Shown: piece by piece, positions 6,525 to 14,237 of the stretch
Numbering within the stretch: the stretch's first letter is position 1
How the letters are laid out: every line of letters starts with the position of its first letter
NCBI GenBank assembly: GCA_964495465.1
Contig: CAZBWE010000023.1
Span: 1-29,146 of the forward strand
Direction: 5' to 3'
DNA from: CAZBWE01 sp964495465
GTDB taxonomy: Bacteria > Planctomycetota > Phycisphaerae > Sedimentisphaerales > Anaerobacaceae
DNA: 29,146 nucleotides
The notes under the pieces: generated by a model
What the model saw: only the letters and a program-made list of their open reading frames with translations
The model's database searches: none
What the model was told of the DNA's origin: nothing
Translations under genes and position numbers: made by a program

Positions 6525-7736
6525 ATGGGTAAATTATTAAGCAAACACAAAATAAATAAAGGCGGCAACTCTTTATCCACCCGGGCAGTTCACGCAGGCG
6601 AGCCGAGGGCAAAATATGCTGATTCACTAACAACACCCATTATTCAGACATCAACATTTACATTCAAAAACAGCAAGGCCATCGAGGATTATACCAAAAA
6701 GGGGAAAGAGCATTTCGAGTACGGCCGATACGGCAACCCGACGGCCAAAATAGCAGAGGCACGGCTTGCAAACCTCGAAGGGGCGGAAGACTGCGTAGTC
6801 TTCTCATCCGGAATGAGCGCGATAACAACAACCATTCTGTCGCTTGTGCAGTCCGGCGACCATATTGTTATAACGGACGACAGCTATAAAAAGACGCTGG
6901 AATTCTGCAGGTCGTATCTGAAACAATTCGCCATAGAATGCACTATCGTCCCGTTTGGGGATTATGCAAGATTAGAAAAAGCCATCAAAAAGAACACGCG
7001 TTTTATATTCTCAGAGTCGCCGACGAATCCGTATCTGAACATATTCGACCTTGTCAAAATCAAAAAGATAGCAAACAAGCATAATGTGATGACGCTTATA
7101 GACAGCACGTTCGCCACGCCTTACAACCAAAGGCCGATAGAGTTCGGGATGGATGTAGTATTGCAGAGCTGCACGAAATACCTTGCGGGTCATAATGACA
7201 TTTTAGCCGGCGCTGTGCTCGGGAAAAAAGAGCTTGTAGAAAAGGTCCGCGACCTGCATAAATCAATGGGAGGAACCATCGACCCCCACTGCTGTTATCT
7301 GCTTTTGCGGGGGCTGAAGACCTTTCCGCTGCGGGTGCAAAAACAGAATGAATCGGCCTTAAAGGTGGCACAATATCTTGAAGGCCACCCAGGCATTAAA
7401 AGGGTATATTATCCATTTCTCAAAAGCCACCCGCATTATAAGGTAGCCACAGAGCAAATGGCAGGCGGCGGCGGCGTTGTCAGCTTTGATATAAAGGGCA
7501 ACCTTAAAACCGCAGAACGATTTCTTGACGCTCTGAAGCTGTGCTATATCGGGCCGAGCCTGGGTGGGGTTGAGACGCTTATAACTCACCCGGCATTAGT
7601 GAGCTATTACGACTGCACGAGAAAAGAACGCTACAAACTCGGAATCACCGATACTCTTTTTCGCCTTGCCGTCGGAATCGAGGATGTTGAGGATATCATT
7701 AAGGACCTCGAGAGGGGCCTGAAATACTCAAAGTGA
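6525..7736 (+). CDS. Cystathionine gamma-synthase/lyase family PLP enzyme
   Basis: A trans-sulfuration family enzyme (PLP fold type I) of 403 residues. The PLP lysine lies in SCTKYLAGHND (about K218). YGRYGNPT supplies phosphate-binding tyrosines from the partner subunit, and LIDSTFA carries the aspartate that pairs with the PLP ring nitrogen. SSGMSA is the phosphate-binding glycine/serine turn. The start is the ATG at 6525 with AAGGAAG nine bases upstream, not the TTG at 6501. The C-terminus (SLGGVETLITHPA, then SYYDCTRKERYKLGI) resembles the plant-type cystathionine gamma-synthases, so methionine synthesis by gamma-replacement is my first guess. Cystathionine or methionine gamma-lyase cannot be excluded from sequence alone. 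The gene stands alone and converges on tyrS. Confidence 0.88.
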   Translation: MGKLLSKHKINKGGNSLSTRAVHAGEPRAKYADSLTTPIIQTSTFTFKNSKAIEDYTKKGKEHFEYGRYGNPTAKIAEARLANLEGAEDCVVFSSGMSAITTTILSLVQSGDHIVITDDSYKKTLEFCRSYLKQFAIECTIVPFGDYARLEKAIKKNTRFIFSESPTNPYLNIFDLVKIKKIANKHNVMTLIDSTFATPYNQRPIEFGMDVVLQSCTKYLAGHNDILAGAVLGKKELVEKVRDLHKSMGGTIDPHCCYLLLRGLKTFPLRVQKQNESALKVAQYLEGHPGIKRVYYPFLKSHPHYKVATEQMAGGGGVVSFDIKGNLKTAERFLDALKLCYIGPSLGGVETLITHPALVSYYDCTRKERYKLGITDTLFRLAVGIEDVEDIIKDLERGLKYSK

Positions 7737-7759
7737 CCAGGGGGGAGAGACTTGTTCTT

Positions 7760-7791
7760 GCCACAGATTTCACAGATTTATTGAAAAAAAT
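7760..7791 (+). repeat. CACAGATT-type dispersed repeat, copy 2
   Basis: GCCACAGATTTCACAGATTT, followed by an A-rich tail. It lies in the short gap between the PLP enzyme gene and tyrS and is the partner of the copy at 6323-6354. Confidence 0.6.
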
Positions 7792-7823
7792 CCACGTGTA
7801 GAACATTGTGCTAAATATTTTAC

Positions 7824-7840
7824 GTCGCCGTACCGGCGAC
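7824..7840 (-). terminator. Hairpin directly after tyrS
   Basis: GTCGCCG / CGGCGAC with a 3-base loop is a perfect 7-base stem ending three bases from the tyrS stop. On the minus strand an A/T-rich stretch follows, but no clean T-run. It may serve both convergent genes, or be another palindromic repeat. Confidence 0.4.
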
Positions 7841-7842
7841 GG

Positions 7843-9060
7843 CTAAACAGGCAGGTTCACTTTTAGTTTTGCGAATTTACGTTTTCCGACCTGAATGACC
7901 ATATCATCAGCAGGGGTGATTTGTTCGTTGGGGTCGGAGATTTTTCGGCTGTCGATGGTGCAGCCGCCCTGCTTTATCATCCTCTTCGCTTCTCCACCGG
8001 ATGATACGAGTTTGCAATGAAGAAGGAGTTTGCCGGCCATAATTGGTTCTGCAGGAACCAGAACTTGCGGAATGTCATCCGGCAGTTGGCCCTTGGCGAA
8101 TACCTTGTCGAACTCGGCTGCGGCATTTTGGGCAATTGTCTCATCATAAAACTGAGCGACAATTGTTTTTCCTAATAAAACCTTTGCCCCTTTGGGATGT
8201 GTCGTGTCAGGATTTACAAGCTCGGTAATTTTATCGGCCGGCAGGCCGGTCAAAAGCGTGAAATAATTTTCCATCATATCATCGGAAATACTCATAACCT
8301 TGCCGAACATATCGTTCGGCTGGTCAGTTATGCCAATATAGTTGTCCTTGGACTTACTCATCTTCTCTTTGCCGTCCAGGCCGACAAGGATAGGCATAGT
8401 GATAACTACCTGCGGATTCTGACCGTTCAGACGCTGCAGGTCTCTTCCTACAAGGTTATTGAAGGTCTGGTCGGTACCGCCCAACTCGACATCACTTTTG
8501 ACCATCACCGAATCATAACCCTGCATAAGCGGATAAAGAAATTCGTGGATGCCGATTGGGTCGCCACTTTTGTGCCTCAGTTCAAAAGTGTCTCTTTCAA
8601 GCATACGAGCGACTGTCATACTGCCCGTCAGCTTGATAATGTCGGCCAACCTCAAATCAGCGAGCCATTCACTGTTATATCTGATTTCGAGCTTGTCTTT
8701 TGAGGTATCGAGGATTTTTTCCGCCTGCTCGAAATAGGTTCCTGCATTTTCATCAATTTGCTGCGGTGAGAGCATCGGCCGCGTAGAGTCCTGCCCCGAT
8801 GGGTCACCGATGCGGGCAGTGTAGTCGCCGATGATAAGGACGGCCTTATGGCCGAGGTCCTGGAACTGCCGCATTTTTCTAAGCACAACAGTATGGCCGA
8901 GATGAATATCGGGAGAAGTCGGGTCGAGCCCAAGCTTGACTCGAAGCTGCCTTTTGGTTTTGTCGGCTTCATTTAGCTTTTCGGCAAGCTCCCGCTCATT
9001 GTAGATTTCAACCGTGCCGCGTTTCAGGATTTCGATATGTTCAGCAATCGTCTTTTTCAT
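7843..9060 (-). CDS. tyrS: Tyrosyl-tRNA synthetase
   Basis: Class I synthetase of 405 residues that charges tRNA-Tyr. The HIGH motif appears as HLGH (about residues 53-56) and the second signature as KMSKS (about 233-237). The KMSKS form and the length near 400 place it with the longer bacterial TyrRS group (TyrZ-like) rather than the KFGKT-type E. coli enzyme. The Tyr-binding region includes GSMTVARMLERD and DVELGGTDQTFN. The last 60 residues form an S4 RNA-binding domain (SSGGEAKRMIKQGGCTIDSRKI). The ATG at 9060 is preferred to a TTG at 9063. There is no Shine-Dalgarno; instead a promoter (TTGCCT, 17 bases, TATAAT) predicts transcription starting about two bases before the ATG. Confidence 0.96.
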   Translation of the reverse strand: MKKTIAEHIEILKRGTVEIYNERELAEKLNEADKTKRQLRVKLGLDPTSPDIHLGHTVVLRKMRQFQDLGHKAVLIIGDYTARIGDPSGQDSTRPMLSPQQIDENAGTYFEQAEKILDTSKDKLEIRYNSEWLADLRLADIIKLTGSMTVARMLERDTFELRHKSGDPIGIHEFLYPLMQGYDSVMVKSDVELGGTDQTFNNLVGRDLQRLNGQNPQVVITMPILVGLDGKEKMSKSKDNYIGITDQPNDMFGKVMSISDDMMENYFTLLTGLPADKITELVNPDTTHPKGAKVLLGKTIVAQFYDETIAQNAAAEFDKVFAKGQLPDDIPQVLVPAEPIMAGKLLLHCKLVSSGGEAKRMIKQGGCTIDSRKISDPNEQITPADDMVIQVGKRKFAKLKVNLPV

Positions 9061-9068
9061 CAATGGGA

Positions 9069-9097
9069 ATTATACAGTGCAAGAAACAAACAGGCAA
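9069..9097 (-). promoter_or_regulatory. tyrS promoter, predicted leaderless
   Basis: On the minus strand TTGCCT (9097-9092) and TATAAT (9074-9069) are 17 bases apart. The expected start of transcription, about seven bases after the -10 element, is near 9062, almost at the tyrS ATG (9060). Confidence 0.5.
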
Positions 9098-9116
9098 GCA
9101 ACAACAGGGGCTAAAT

Positions 9117-9632
9117 TTATACGGGCGCTTCAGCCGGAGGATTCTTTTGCCTGCTTTGTTTGATGTAAGAGATAGCGGCTAAGGCATACAAAATAGCAAC
9201 AGGTATAAAGAAGGCCAAACAGACCGATTTAACCTGCTGCCTACTAATCAGCCCGAATAACGGTCTGGCATTGCCCGGCCAAAAAATACGCACATCCCAG
9301 TGATAAATCGCATCAATGAGTATATGCAGCCAGACACCAAGAATTCCGGAAATGAGCATTTTAAGAAAAGTGGTTTTGTATGTAAGAAGAAACATGTTCA
9401 TCAACCTTTTAAAAAGATGCCTCAGCGGATACGCAGCAACACCCCAGAGCCCACCTACCACTGCTCCAATCAGAAGAGTATGTGCATAACGGTGTACTGG
9501 CCATTGGCTGTATATTAAAACCTCGATATCGACCACCACATTGGCAAGGGTAAACACGGGGAAATCGAGCCACTTTTTGAAGGCCAAACCGACAAAACCA
9601 CTCGGGCCAAAGTGATATGGTGTAAATGGCAT
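9117..9632 (-). CDS. YdjM/DUF457-like integral membrane protein
   Basis: A 171-residue membrane protein with about four hydrophobic segments. HRYAHTLLIGAVVGG and WLHILIDAIYHWDVRIFWP match the histidine- and aspartate-containing signatures of the YdjM/DUF457 family, often annotated as membrane-bound metal-dependent hydrolases; the metal and substrate are not established. The start MPFTPYHFGPSG lies next to a 100-N gap. The last 55 bases before the gap are repeated exactly after it, so the gap is almost certainly false and the gene is complete. With the duplicate removed, hldD ends only 27 bases upstream of this ATG on the same strand, so the two probably form an operon with a cell-envelope role. 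Confidence 0.75.
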   Translation of the reverse strand: MPFTPYHFGPSGFVGLAFKKWLDFPVFTLANVVVDIEVLIYSQWPVHRYAHTLLIGAVVGGLWGVAAYPLRHLFKRLMNMFLLTYKTTFLKMLISGILGVWLHILIDAIYHWDVRIFWPGNARPLFGLISRQQVKSVCLAFFIPVAILYALAAISYIKQSRQKNPPAEAPV

Positions 9633-9788
9633 CNNNNNNNNNNNNNNNNNNNNNNNNNNNNNNNNNNNNNNNNNNNNNNNNNNNNNNNNNNNNNNNNNNN
9701 NNNNNNNNNNNNNNNNNNNNNNNNNNNNNNNNNGAAGGCCAAACCGACAAAACCACTCGGGCCAAAGTGATATGGTGTAAATGGCATC
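9579..9788. other. False assembly gap: 55 bp identical ends around 100 N
   Basis: Bases 9579-9633 and 9734-9788 are identical over all 55 positions and flank exactly 100 N (9634-9733). This is what happens when two contigs that overlap by 55 bases are joined with a placeholder gap instead of being merged. The true sequence should lack 155 of these bases. Frames running into the N block here are artefacts. Confidence 0.92.
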
Positions 9789-9815
9789 AGAATTTCGCTT
9801 TGAATAATATAATTG

Positions 9816-10790
9816 CTAAGTACCTGTTAGATATGTATCCTTCGTCAGATAATTCCGGACATAGTCTTTTACCGCATCTTCGAGGATGGTGGTTTTCTTT
9901 TTGTATCCGGCGCTGCGGAGCTTGGATATGTCTGCCTGTGTGAAATACTGATACTGGCTGCGAATCGAATGGGGCATATCAATGTATTCGATATTCACGG
10001 TTTTATCCATCGCCTTAAAAACCGCAGCAGCCAAATCGTTCCAGGTGCGAGCCGAGCCGGTTCCGATATTAAACAGGCCGTCCAACTCCGGCCTGTCCAT
10101 AAAAAACAAGGTCATATCGACTGCGTCTTTGACGTAAATAAAATCTCGCTTTTGCTCACCATCTTTGAATTCGGGCTTATATGATTTAAACAGGCGGACT
10201 TTACCGGCGGCTTTTATCTGCTCATAGGCCTTCAATACGAAACTCCTCATATCCGCTTTATGATATTCGTTGGGCCCGAAGACATTAAAATATTTTAAGC
10301 CAACAATCTTTTTTAAAATTCCTCTCTCATGTGCCCAGAGGTCAAACATCTGCTTTGACCTGCCATAGGAATTTAAGGGTGTGAGCATTTCTATTTTATC
10401 CTCATCATCGGTAAAGCCGGCAGAACCATCGCCATAAGTTGCGGCACTGGAAGCGTAGATAAAGCGAATGCCGTCTTTAATTGTCCACTGAGCTAACTTT
10501 TTAGTGTAGCCATAGTTATTTATCTTAAGGTATTCGGCGTTCGTCTCGGTCGTATCCGAGCAGGCACCCATATGAAACACAGCTTCGATGGGCGATTTGA
10601 TTTTCTTATCGACAACCATTCTTAGAAAATCATTTTTCTCTGCATAATCGGCGAAGGACAAATTTGCAAGATTTTTACACTTATCCTCCCTCTCCTCATC
10701 GACCACGAGAATATCATTATTGCCTCTTTTGTTTAATTCCGCTATTATTGCCGAACCAATAAAACCCGCTCCGCCAGTGACTATTATCAT
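9816..10790 (-). CDS. hldD: ADP-L-glycero-D-manno-heptose 6-epimerase
   Basis: An extended short-chain dehydrogenase of 324 residues that converts ADP-D-glycero- to ADP-L-glycero-beta-D-manno-heptose, the last step in making the heptose of the lipopolysaccharide inner core. The NADP-binding Rossmann motif is TGGAGFIGS near the N-terminus. The active-site Tyr and Lys lie in SYGRSK, preceded by SSAATYGDG. HMGACSDTTETN and KYFNVFGPNE are characteristic of the HldD group. The ATG at 10790 has GGGGATC at a good distance; an in-frame ATG five codons upstream lacks this. The YdjM-like membrane gene follows 27 bases after the stop once the false gap is removed. Its presence implies a heptose-containing LPS-like outer membrane. 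Confidence 0.95.
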   Translation of the reverse strand: MIIVTGGAGFIGSAIIAELNKRGNNDILVVDEEREDKCKNLANLSFADYAEKNDFLRMVVDKKIKSPIEAVFHMGACSDTTETNAEYLKINNYGYTKKLAQWTIKDGIRFIYASSAATYGDGSAGFTDDEDKIEMLTPLNSYGRSKQMFDLWAHERGILKKIVGLKYFNVFGPNEYHKADMRSFVLKAYEQIKAAGKVRLFKSYKPEFKDGEQKRDFIYVKDAVDMTLFFMDRPELDGLFNIGTGSARTWNDLAAAVFKAMDKTVNIEYIDMPHSIRSQYQYFTQADISKLRSAGYKKKTTILEDAVKDYVRNYLTKDTYLTGT

Positions 10791-10906
10791 TTTACAGATC
10801 CCCATATTAGTTTATAGCTTCTTGTTCGTAGTTCATAGATTATAATCGATTTTAGATTAATTTAGTATATTGAGTGTGTCAAATGATTAAGATTTTTTAT
10901 GCGCAC

Positions 10907-10934
10907 AAAAAAACCGCCCGAAAACGGACGGTTT
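10907..10934 (-). terminator. Intrinsic terminator of the 42-codon gene
   Basis: AAACCGCCCG (10911-10920) and CGGACGGTTT (10925-10934) form a 10-base stem with one mismatch and a 4-base loop. On the minus strand it runs straight into seven T (complement of 10907-10913). It lies 28 bases after the stop of the small gene. Confidence 0.8.
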
Positions 10935-10962
10935 TACAAGTATTACAACCTCCAACGCCCCT

Positions 10963-11091
10963 TTAACACAAGGCGATATAACTTGCAATTGCAAGAATCA
11001 AAAGCCGCTTTTTGTTAAATGTAAAAGGCAGCCAAAATTCGTAATAAAACTTTCTCATCACCCTATCCGAAAAATGAAAATCATTCGCCAT
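10963..11091 (-). CDS. Small hypothetical protein, 42 aa
   Basis: A short frame of 42 codons, ATG at 11091 and TAA at 10963-10965. The product begins MANDFHFSDRVMRKFYYEFW, continues with a basic NKKR, and ends in the hydrophobic LLILAIASYIALC. It could be a small membrane-associated peptide with an aromatic N-terminal half. I do not recognise it. Support comes mainly from its setting: a promoter (TTGATT, 17 bases, TATCAT) is placed so that transcription would start about seven bases before the ATG, and a good terminator follows 28 bases after the stop. There is no Shine-Dalgarno, which fits the near-leaderless transcript. The alternative is a small regulatory RNA with a chance reading frame. 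Confidence 0.45.
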   Translation of the reverse strand: MANDFHFSDRVMRKFYYEFWLPFTFNKKRLLILAIASYIALC

Positions 11092-11104
11092 TTACTATGC
11101 AGTT

Positions 11105-11133
11105 ATGATAACAAAAACAGGATTAAAAATCAA
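11105..11133 (-). promoter_or_regulatory. Promoter of the 42-codon gene
   Basis: On the minus strand TTGATT (11133-11128) is followed after 17 bases by TATCAT (11110-11105). The predicted start near 11098 leaves only about seven leader bases before the ATG at 11091. Confidence 0.45.
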
Positions 11134-11154
11134 GGAAAAATCATCTCTACTCAA

Positions 11155-11183
11155 CATAAGTGCTACTTACAAAAGCACTTATG
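11155..11183 (-). terminator. Hairpin downstream of the aldo/keto reductase gene
   Basis: CATAAGTGCT and AGCACTTATG form a perfect 10-base stem with a 9-base loop, 42 bases after the end of the reductase gene. No clear T-run follows on the minus strand, so it may protect the 3' end rather than terminate on its own. Confidence 0.45.
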
Positions 11184-11225
11184 CTCAAAAAACACATAAA
11201 TTTTTTGCTGCTTTCCCTGCCTGTT

Positions 11226-12467
11226 TTATGCTAACTTTCTTACGGCTTCAACTACCATCTCACCAATCGGCAAATGCTGCGGACAGCGTGCCACTGCGGG
11301 GCTATAATCCACAGTAAGCAGCTTTTTTCTTACATTACCAGGAACCTGAGCGAAGAGTTCTCTTGCTCTATCTGTGTCACCGTAGCTGTTGTAGTACATC
11401 AAATATCTCATAATATCACTGACATACGGCACATCCGGTAAAGCCGAATCGCAAATATCGGCACAACCGGCACAGTAACCGCTACAGATTTCTGCTGCGT
11501 ATGTTTTCAGGGCTCCAAGGTCCTTGCGTGCAAGTTCTGTTTTGTCGAGCACTGCTGCAACGTTTGACTTTAGCAAAGTTACATTTTCCATTCGAATACA
11601 GCTAACGGCGATTCTCTTGTCTTGCAAAACCGCCTTTATAAGGGCCTGTTCCCTTGTATAGCCTTTTTCGATGAAGTGAGTTACTATTTTCCCCTCGGCT
11701 TCAGGTTTTTCCCTCTGCATTCTAATCAGGACCTTCATAGCGATAAGGCCGATGCCGGCTTCGTAGCAGGCCTGGACGGCTTCCTGCATCCCCGGCTTTT
11801 GCATAACCGAGAGATTATAGACGGTCATTATGGCATCAATCCAGTCCAGCTTGGAAGCCGCCATAAGACATTTTTCCATATTCTTGTGTGTGCTGAAACC
11901 AAAATACTTAATGAGCTTGCGCTTCTTGGCGCTCTCAGCCCATTTCCTCATACCTTCCGTTAGCTGGAATTCCGGATTTTCACAGGCATGTATGCCGAAA
12001 TAGAGGTCGATATAACTGGTATTCATTCTTTCGAGGGATTGTTTGAGTCGCTGTTCGACTTGCTCGGGCGTCCTGGCATGAGAAGCTTTTGTGACAATAA
12101 ATAATTTTTTTCGAATGTCCGGATTTTTCTTTAGAAATTCACCGATGCCGAGCTCGCTATTTCCACCTGCATAGTTATACGCCGTGTCCCAGTATATTAT
12201 GCCATAATGTAAATTTGCTCTGAGGATAACCTGGTTTTCAACAATGTCGAACATTAGCCCATTGGCCAAGACCGGAAGCTTAATGTCTGCCTTACCAAGT
12301 TTTCGTTGAGGAAGTTTGGCAACTTTTGCCTCTTCTTCTTTCTGAACTGCATTTGGCTCATTCACCTCATCCTGTGCTTTCGCAGAAGCAATTGCAGAAC
12401 CAGCACCCAAGACTCCAATCGTCTTTAAAAAATTCCTTCTGTTAATTCTATCTCGTTTTTCTTTCAT
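11226..12467 (-). CDS. Tat-exported aldo/keto reductase with C-terminal cysteine motif
   Basis: A 413-residue protein with a twin-arginine signal RINRRNFLKTIGVLGAGSAI (Arg 10-11), so it should be exported folded. An aldo/keto reductase barrel follows, with the usual catalytic set: Asp 94 and a Tyr in DTAYNYAGG, Lys 127 in VTKASHA and His 160 in FGIHACEN. Near the C-terminus are Cys 328, 332, 335 and 339 (CSGYCAGCADIC) and Cys 395-Pro, similar to the ferredoxin-like cysteine groups in Fe-S-bearing aldo/keto reductases. It is the last gene of a four-gene operon, 21 bases after the polyferredoxin gene. The start has GGGAG upstream. A periplasmic oxidoreductase fed by the polyferredoxin is the best reading. 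The substrate is unknown, and NAD(P)H supply outside the cytoplasm would be a problem. Confidence 0.88.
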   Translation of the reverse strand: MKEKRDRINRRNFLKTIGVLGAGSAIASAKAQDEVNEPNAVQKEEEAKVAKLPQRKLGKADIKLPVLANGLMFDIVENQVILRANLHYGIIYWDTAYNYAGGNSELGIGEFLKKNPDIRKKLFIVTKASHARTPEQVEQRLKQSLERMNTSYIDLYFGIHACENPEFQLTEGMRKWAESAKKRKLIKYFGFSTHKNMEKCLMAASKLDWIDAIMTVYNLSVMQKPGMQEAVQACYEAGIGLIAMKVLIRMQREKPEAEGKIVTHFIEKGYTREQALIKAVLQDKRIAVSCIRMENVTLLKSNVAAVLDKTELARKDLGALKTYAAEICSGYCAGCADICDSALPDVPYVSDIMRYLMYYNSYGDTDRARELFAQVPGNVRKKLLTVDYSPAVARCPQHLPIGEMVVEAVRKLA

Positions 12468-12488
12468 AATATCAAGCTCCCAAAACGG

Positions 12489-14228
12489 TTAGGATTTAAG
12501 TAATAATTTCCTGTCGCTGTTTCTTGTTTCACCTTCTGCAGAGACCCTTATAGCTTTCTTGCCGCTTACAGGACATTCGTGTTCGCAAACTCCACAGCCG
12601 ATGCACTTTTCAATATCTATATAAGGCCTTTGTAAGCGAACCTGAACCTCAATTTTAGTACCAGCAGCAGGGATTTTCTCTATATCTTCGTCAAATGAAA
12701 TTTCTATGGCATCTTCGGTATTCGCCTTGATTTTTCGACGCTGTCCATCCAAAACACAGTAATAATCACCGCTGGCAAATCTCTCGGGCATAATAGTCTC
12801 CTGAACTTCTATGACATTACCTGAAACTTTGCTGATTGTCAATATTCCCTCCCTTATTGTTTCAAAAATTTCCTGTGTATAAATTGCTTTAGGGCTAACG
12901 GGACAATTTTCCTCGCATACTATACAGGGCTTATCCATTGCCCAAGGCAGACATCTGTTACGGTCGATAAAAGCGGTGCCCAATTTTATTGGCCCGACCT
13001 CAGCAAATTCGCCAACTCCCTTTTTCTCATCGAGAGTAATCGGCCTGATAGCCGAAGTAGGACAAACCTGCCCACAGGCCACGCAATTTAACTGACATCC
13101 GCTGGAGCCGATTCGATTGTTCAATACCGGCGTCCAGAGATTCTCCAATCCTCCGTCAATGCCACCCGGCTGGATAACATTCGTAGGGCAGATGCGCATA
13201 CATTGGCCGCACTTGATACATCTTTTTAAGAACTCCTCTTCCGGCAGTGCTCCCGGTGGCCGGATAATGCCGTGATACCAATTGCCAGCCAATTTACCGC
13301 TCAATCTGATTGCGGGCACGGCAACGATACCACCGACCAGTGAAAGCACAAAGCCCCTGCGGGAAATATCCGGATTAGTAATTTCTCCATCCAATGAGGA
13401 TTTGTTTTGGTAGCTTATGATATCGTATGGACAATCCTGGCGGCAATTAAAGCAGAGAACGCATTCGCTTATTCTTATTTTGCCAGCCGGCTCACAGCCA
13501 CCCTCACAGGACTGCTCGCATAGTTTACAATTTATACATTCGCTTTTGTTCTTACCAATTCGCCAGATAGCAAATCTGCCAAGGATGGCGAACAATGCGC
13601 CAAGGGGACAAATAAATCTACAATAAAATCGCGGTATCACGAAGTTAAGCAAAATCGCTACGAAAAATACAGCCAGTATCAGCCAGGCACCTTCGTAAAA
13701 GCGGGCACTCACGGAGATAAAGTTAATGCTTTTATCGACAATGGGTAATAACAATAAGTTAAATGAGCGACTTACCAGCGATATAGGGTCAAGCAGGCCT
13801 ATCTGCAAAGTGGCGTCAACCGAAGGAAACGCAGCCATAAATAGAAATACTATGAGAATGAAGTACTTCACTCGCTGAGCTTTTCTGTATCTATTGAGCT
13901 GGATTTTCTCCGCAGTTTTTATCCTGCGATTGCCCAAAAATCCCACAAAGTGATGGATTGAGCCGAAAGGACAGACCCAACCGCAAAAGAACCGTCCAAA
14001 CACTATCGTCAAAATAACGGTAGCCAATGCCCATAACAGAGGCATATAAAGGGTATGCGTAGTTAAAATTGTCCCGATTGCAACCAGCGGGTCGAGCTGC
14101 AAAAACCAGTTAACCGGCCAAGCCCGTATCTGCCAGAATTTCTCGCCTACGGTGCTGACAATGCAAAACCAGACAAATAATACGAAAAAGAAAATCTGGC
14201 TTATCCGTCTTACTGTTACAATTTTCAC
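12489..14228 (-). CDS. NapH-NapG-like fused polyferredoxin with internal Tat motif
   Basis: A 579-residue membrane Fe-S protein. The first half resembles NapH/CcoG: four hydrophobic segments (about 10-27, 62-80, 121-137, 180-198) and two CxxxCP motifs (Cys 82/86 and 203/207). Two ferredoxin-type clusters follow (Cys 231-234-237-241/245 and 256-259-262-266). Then an internal twin-arginine segment SRRGFVLSLVGGIVAVPA (Arg 290-291) leads into a NapG/MauM-like half with four more groups (Cys 337-347, 378/382-389, 426/435-442, 542-552). It probably passes electrons from the quinone pool or cytoplasm to the outer face. The start is GTG with weak AAGAG upstream. It lies nine bases after the DUF362 gene and 21 before the reductase gene. 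Confidence 0.88.
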   Translation of the reverse strand: MKIVTVRRISQIFFFVLFVWFCIVSTVGEKFWQIRAWPVNWFLQLDPLVAIGTILTTHTLYMPLLWALATVILTIVFGRFFCGWVCPFGSIHHFVGFLGNRRIKTAEKIQLNRYRKAQRVKYFILIVFLFMAAFPSVDATLQIGLLDPISLVSRSFNLLLLPIVDKSINFISVSARFYEGAWLILAVFFVAILLNFVIPRFYCRFICPLGALFAILGRFAIWRIGKNKSECINCKLCEQSCEGGCEPAGKIRISECVLCFNCRQDCPYDIISYQNKSSLDGEITNPDISRRGFVLSLVGGIVAVPAIRLSGKLAGNWYHGIIRPPGALPEEEFLKRCIKCGQCMRICPTNVIQPGGIDGGLENLWTPVLNNRIGSSGCQLNCVACGQVCPTSAIRPITLDEKKGVGEFAEVGPIKLGTAFIDRNRCLPWAMDKPCIVCEENCPVSPKAIYTQEIFETIREGILTISKVSGNVIEVQETIMPERFASGDYYCVLDGQRRKIKANTEDAIEISFDEDIEKIPAAGTKIEVQVRLQRPYIDIEKCIGCGVCEHECPVSGKKAIRVSAEGETRNSDRKLLLKS

Positions 14229-14237
14229 TGTAAACTC

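Larger units (their letters stand above)
10791..11225. other. Spacer between hldD and the reductase gene, holding a mini-gene
   Basis: Most of this 435-base spacer is taken up by a small transcription unit: promoter (11105-11133), a 42-codon frame (10963-11091) and a terminator (10907-10934), all on the minus strand. A separate hairpin (11155-11183) lies close to the end of the reductase gene. The 100 bases next to hldD are A/T-rich and must hold its promoter, but no clear match is visible. Confidence 0.55.

Noticed and set aside
8197..8703. A 168-codon frame opposite tyrS
   Set aside because: It is antisense to conserved synthetase motifs; its length is a by-product of codon bias.
9409..9943. 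Several frames running into or out of the first N block on both strands
   Set aside because: They read through placeholder bases and the duplicated 55-base end, and disappear when the gap is collapsed.
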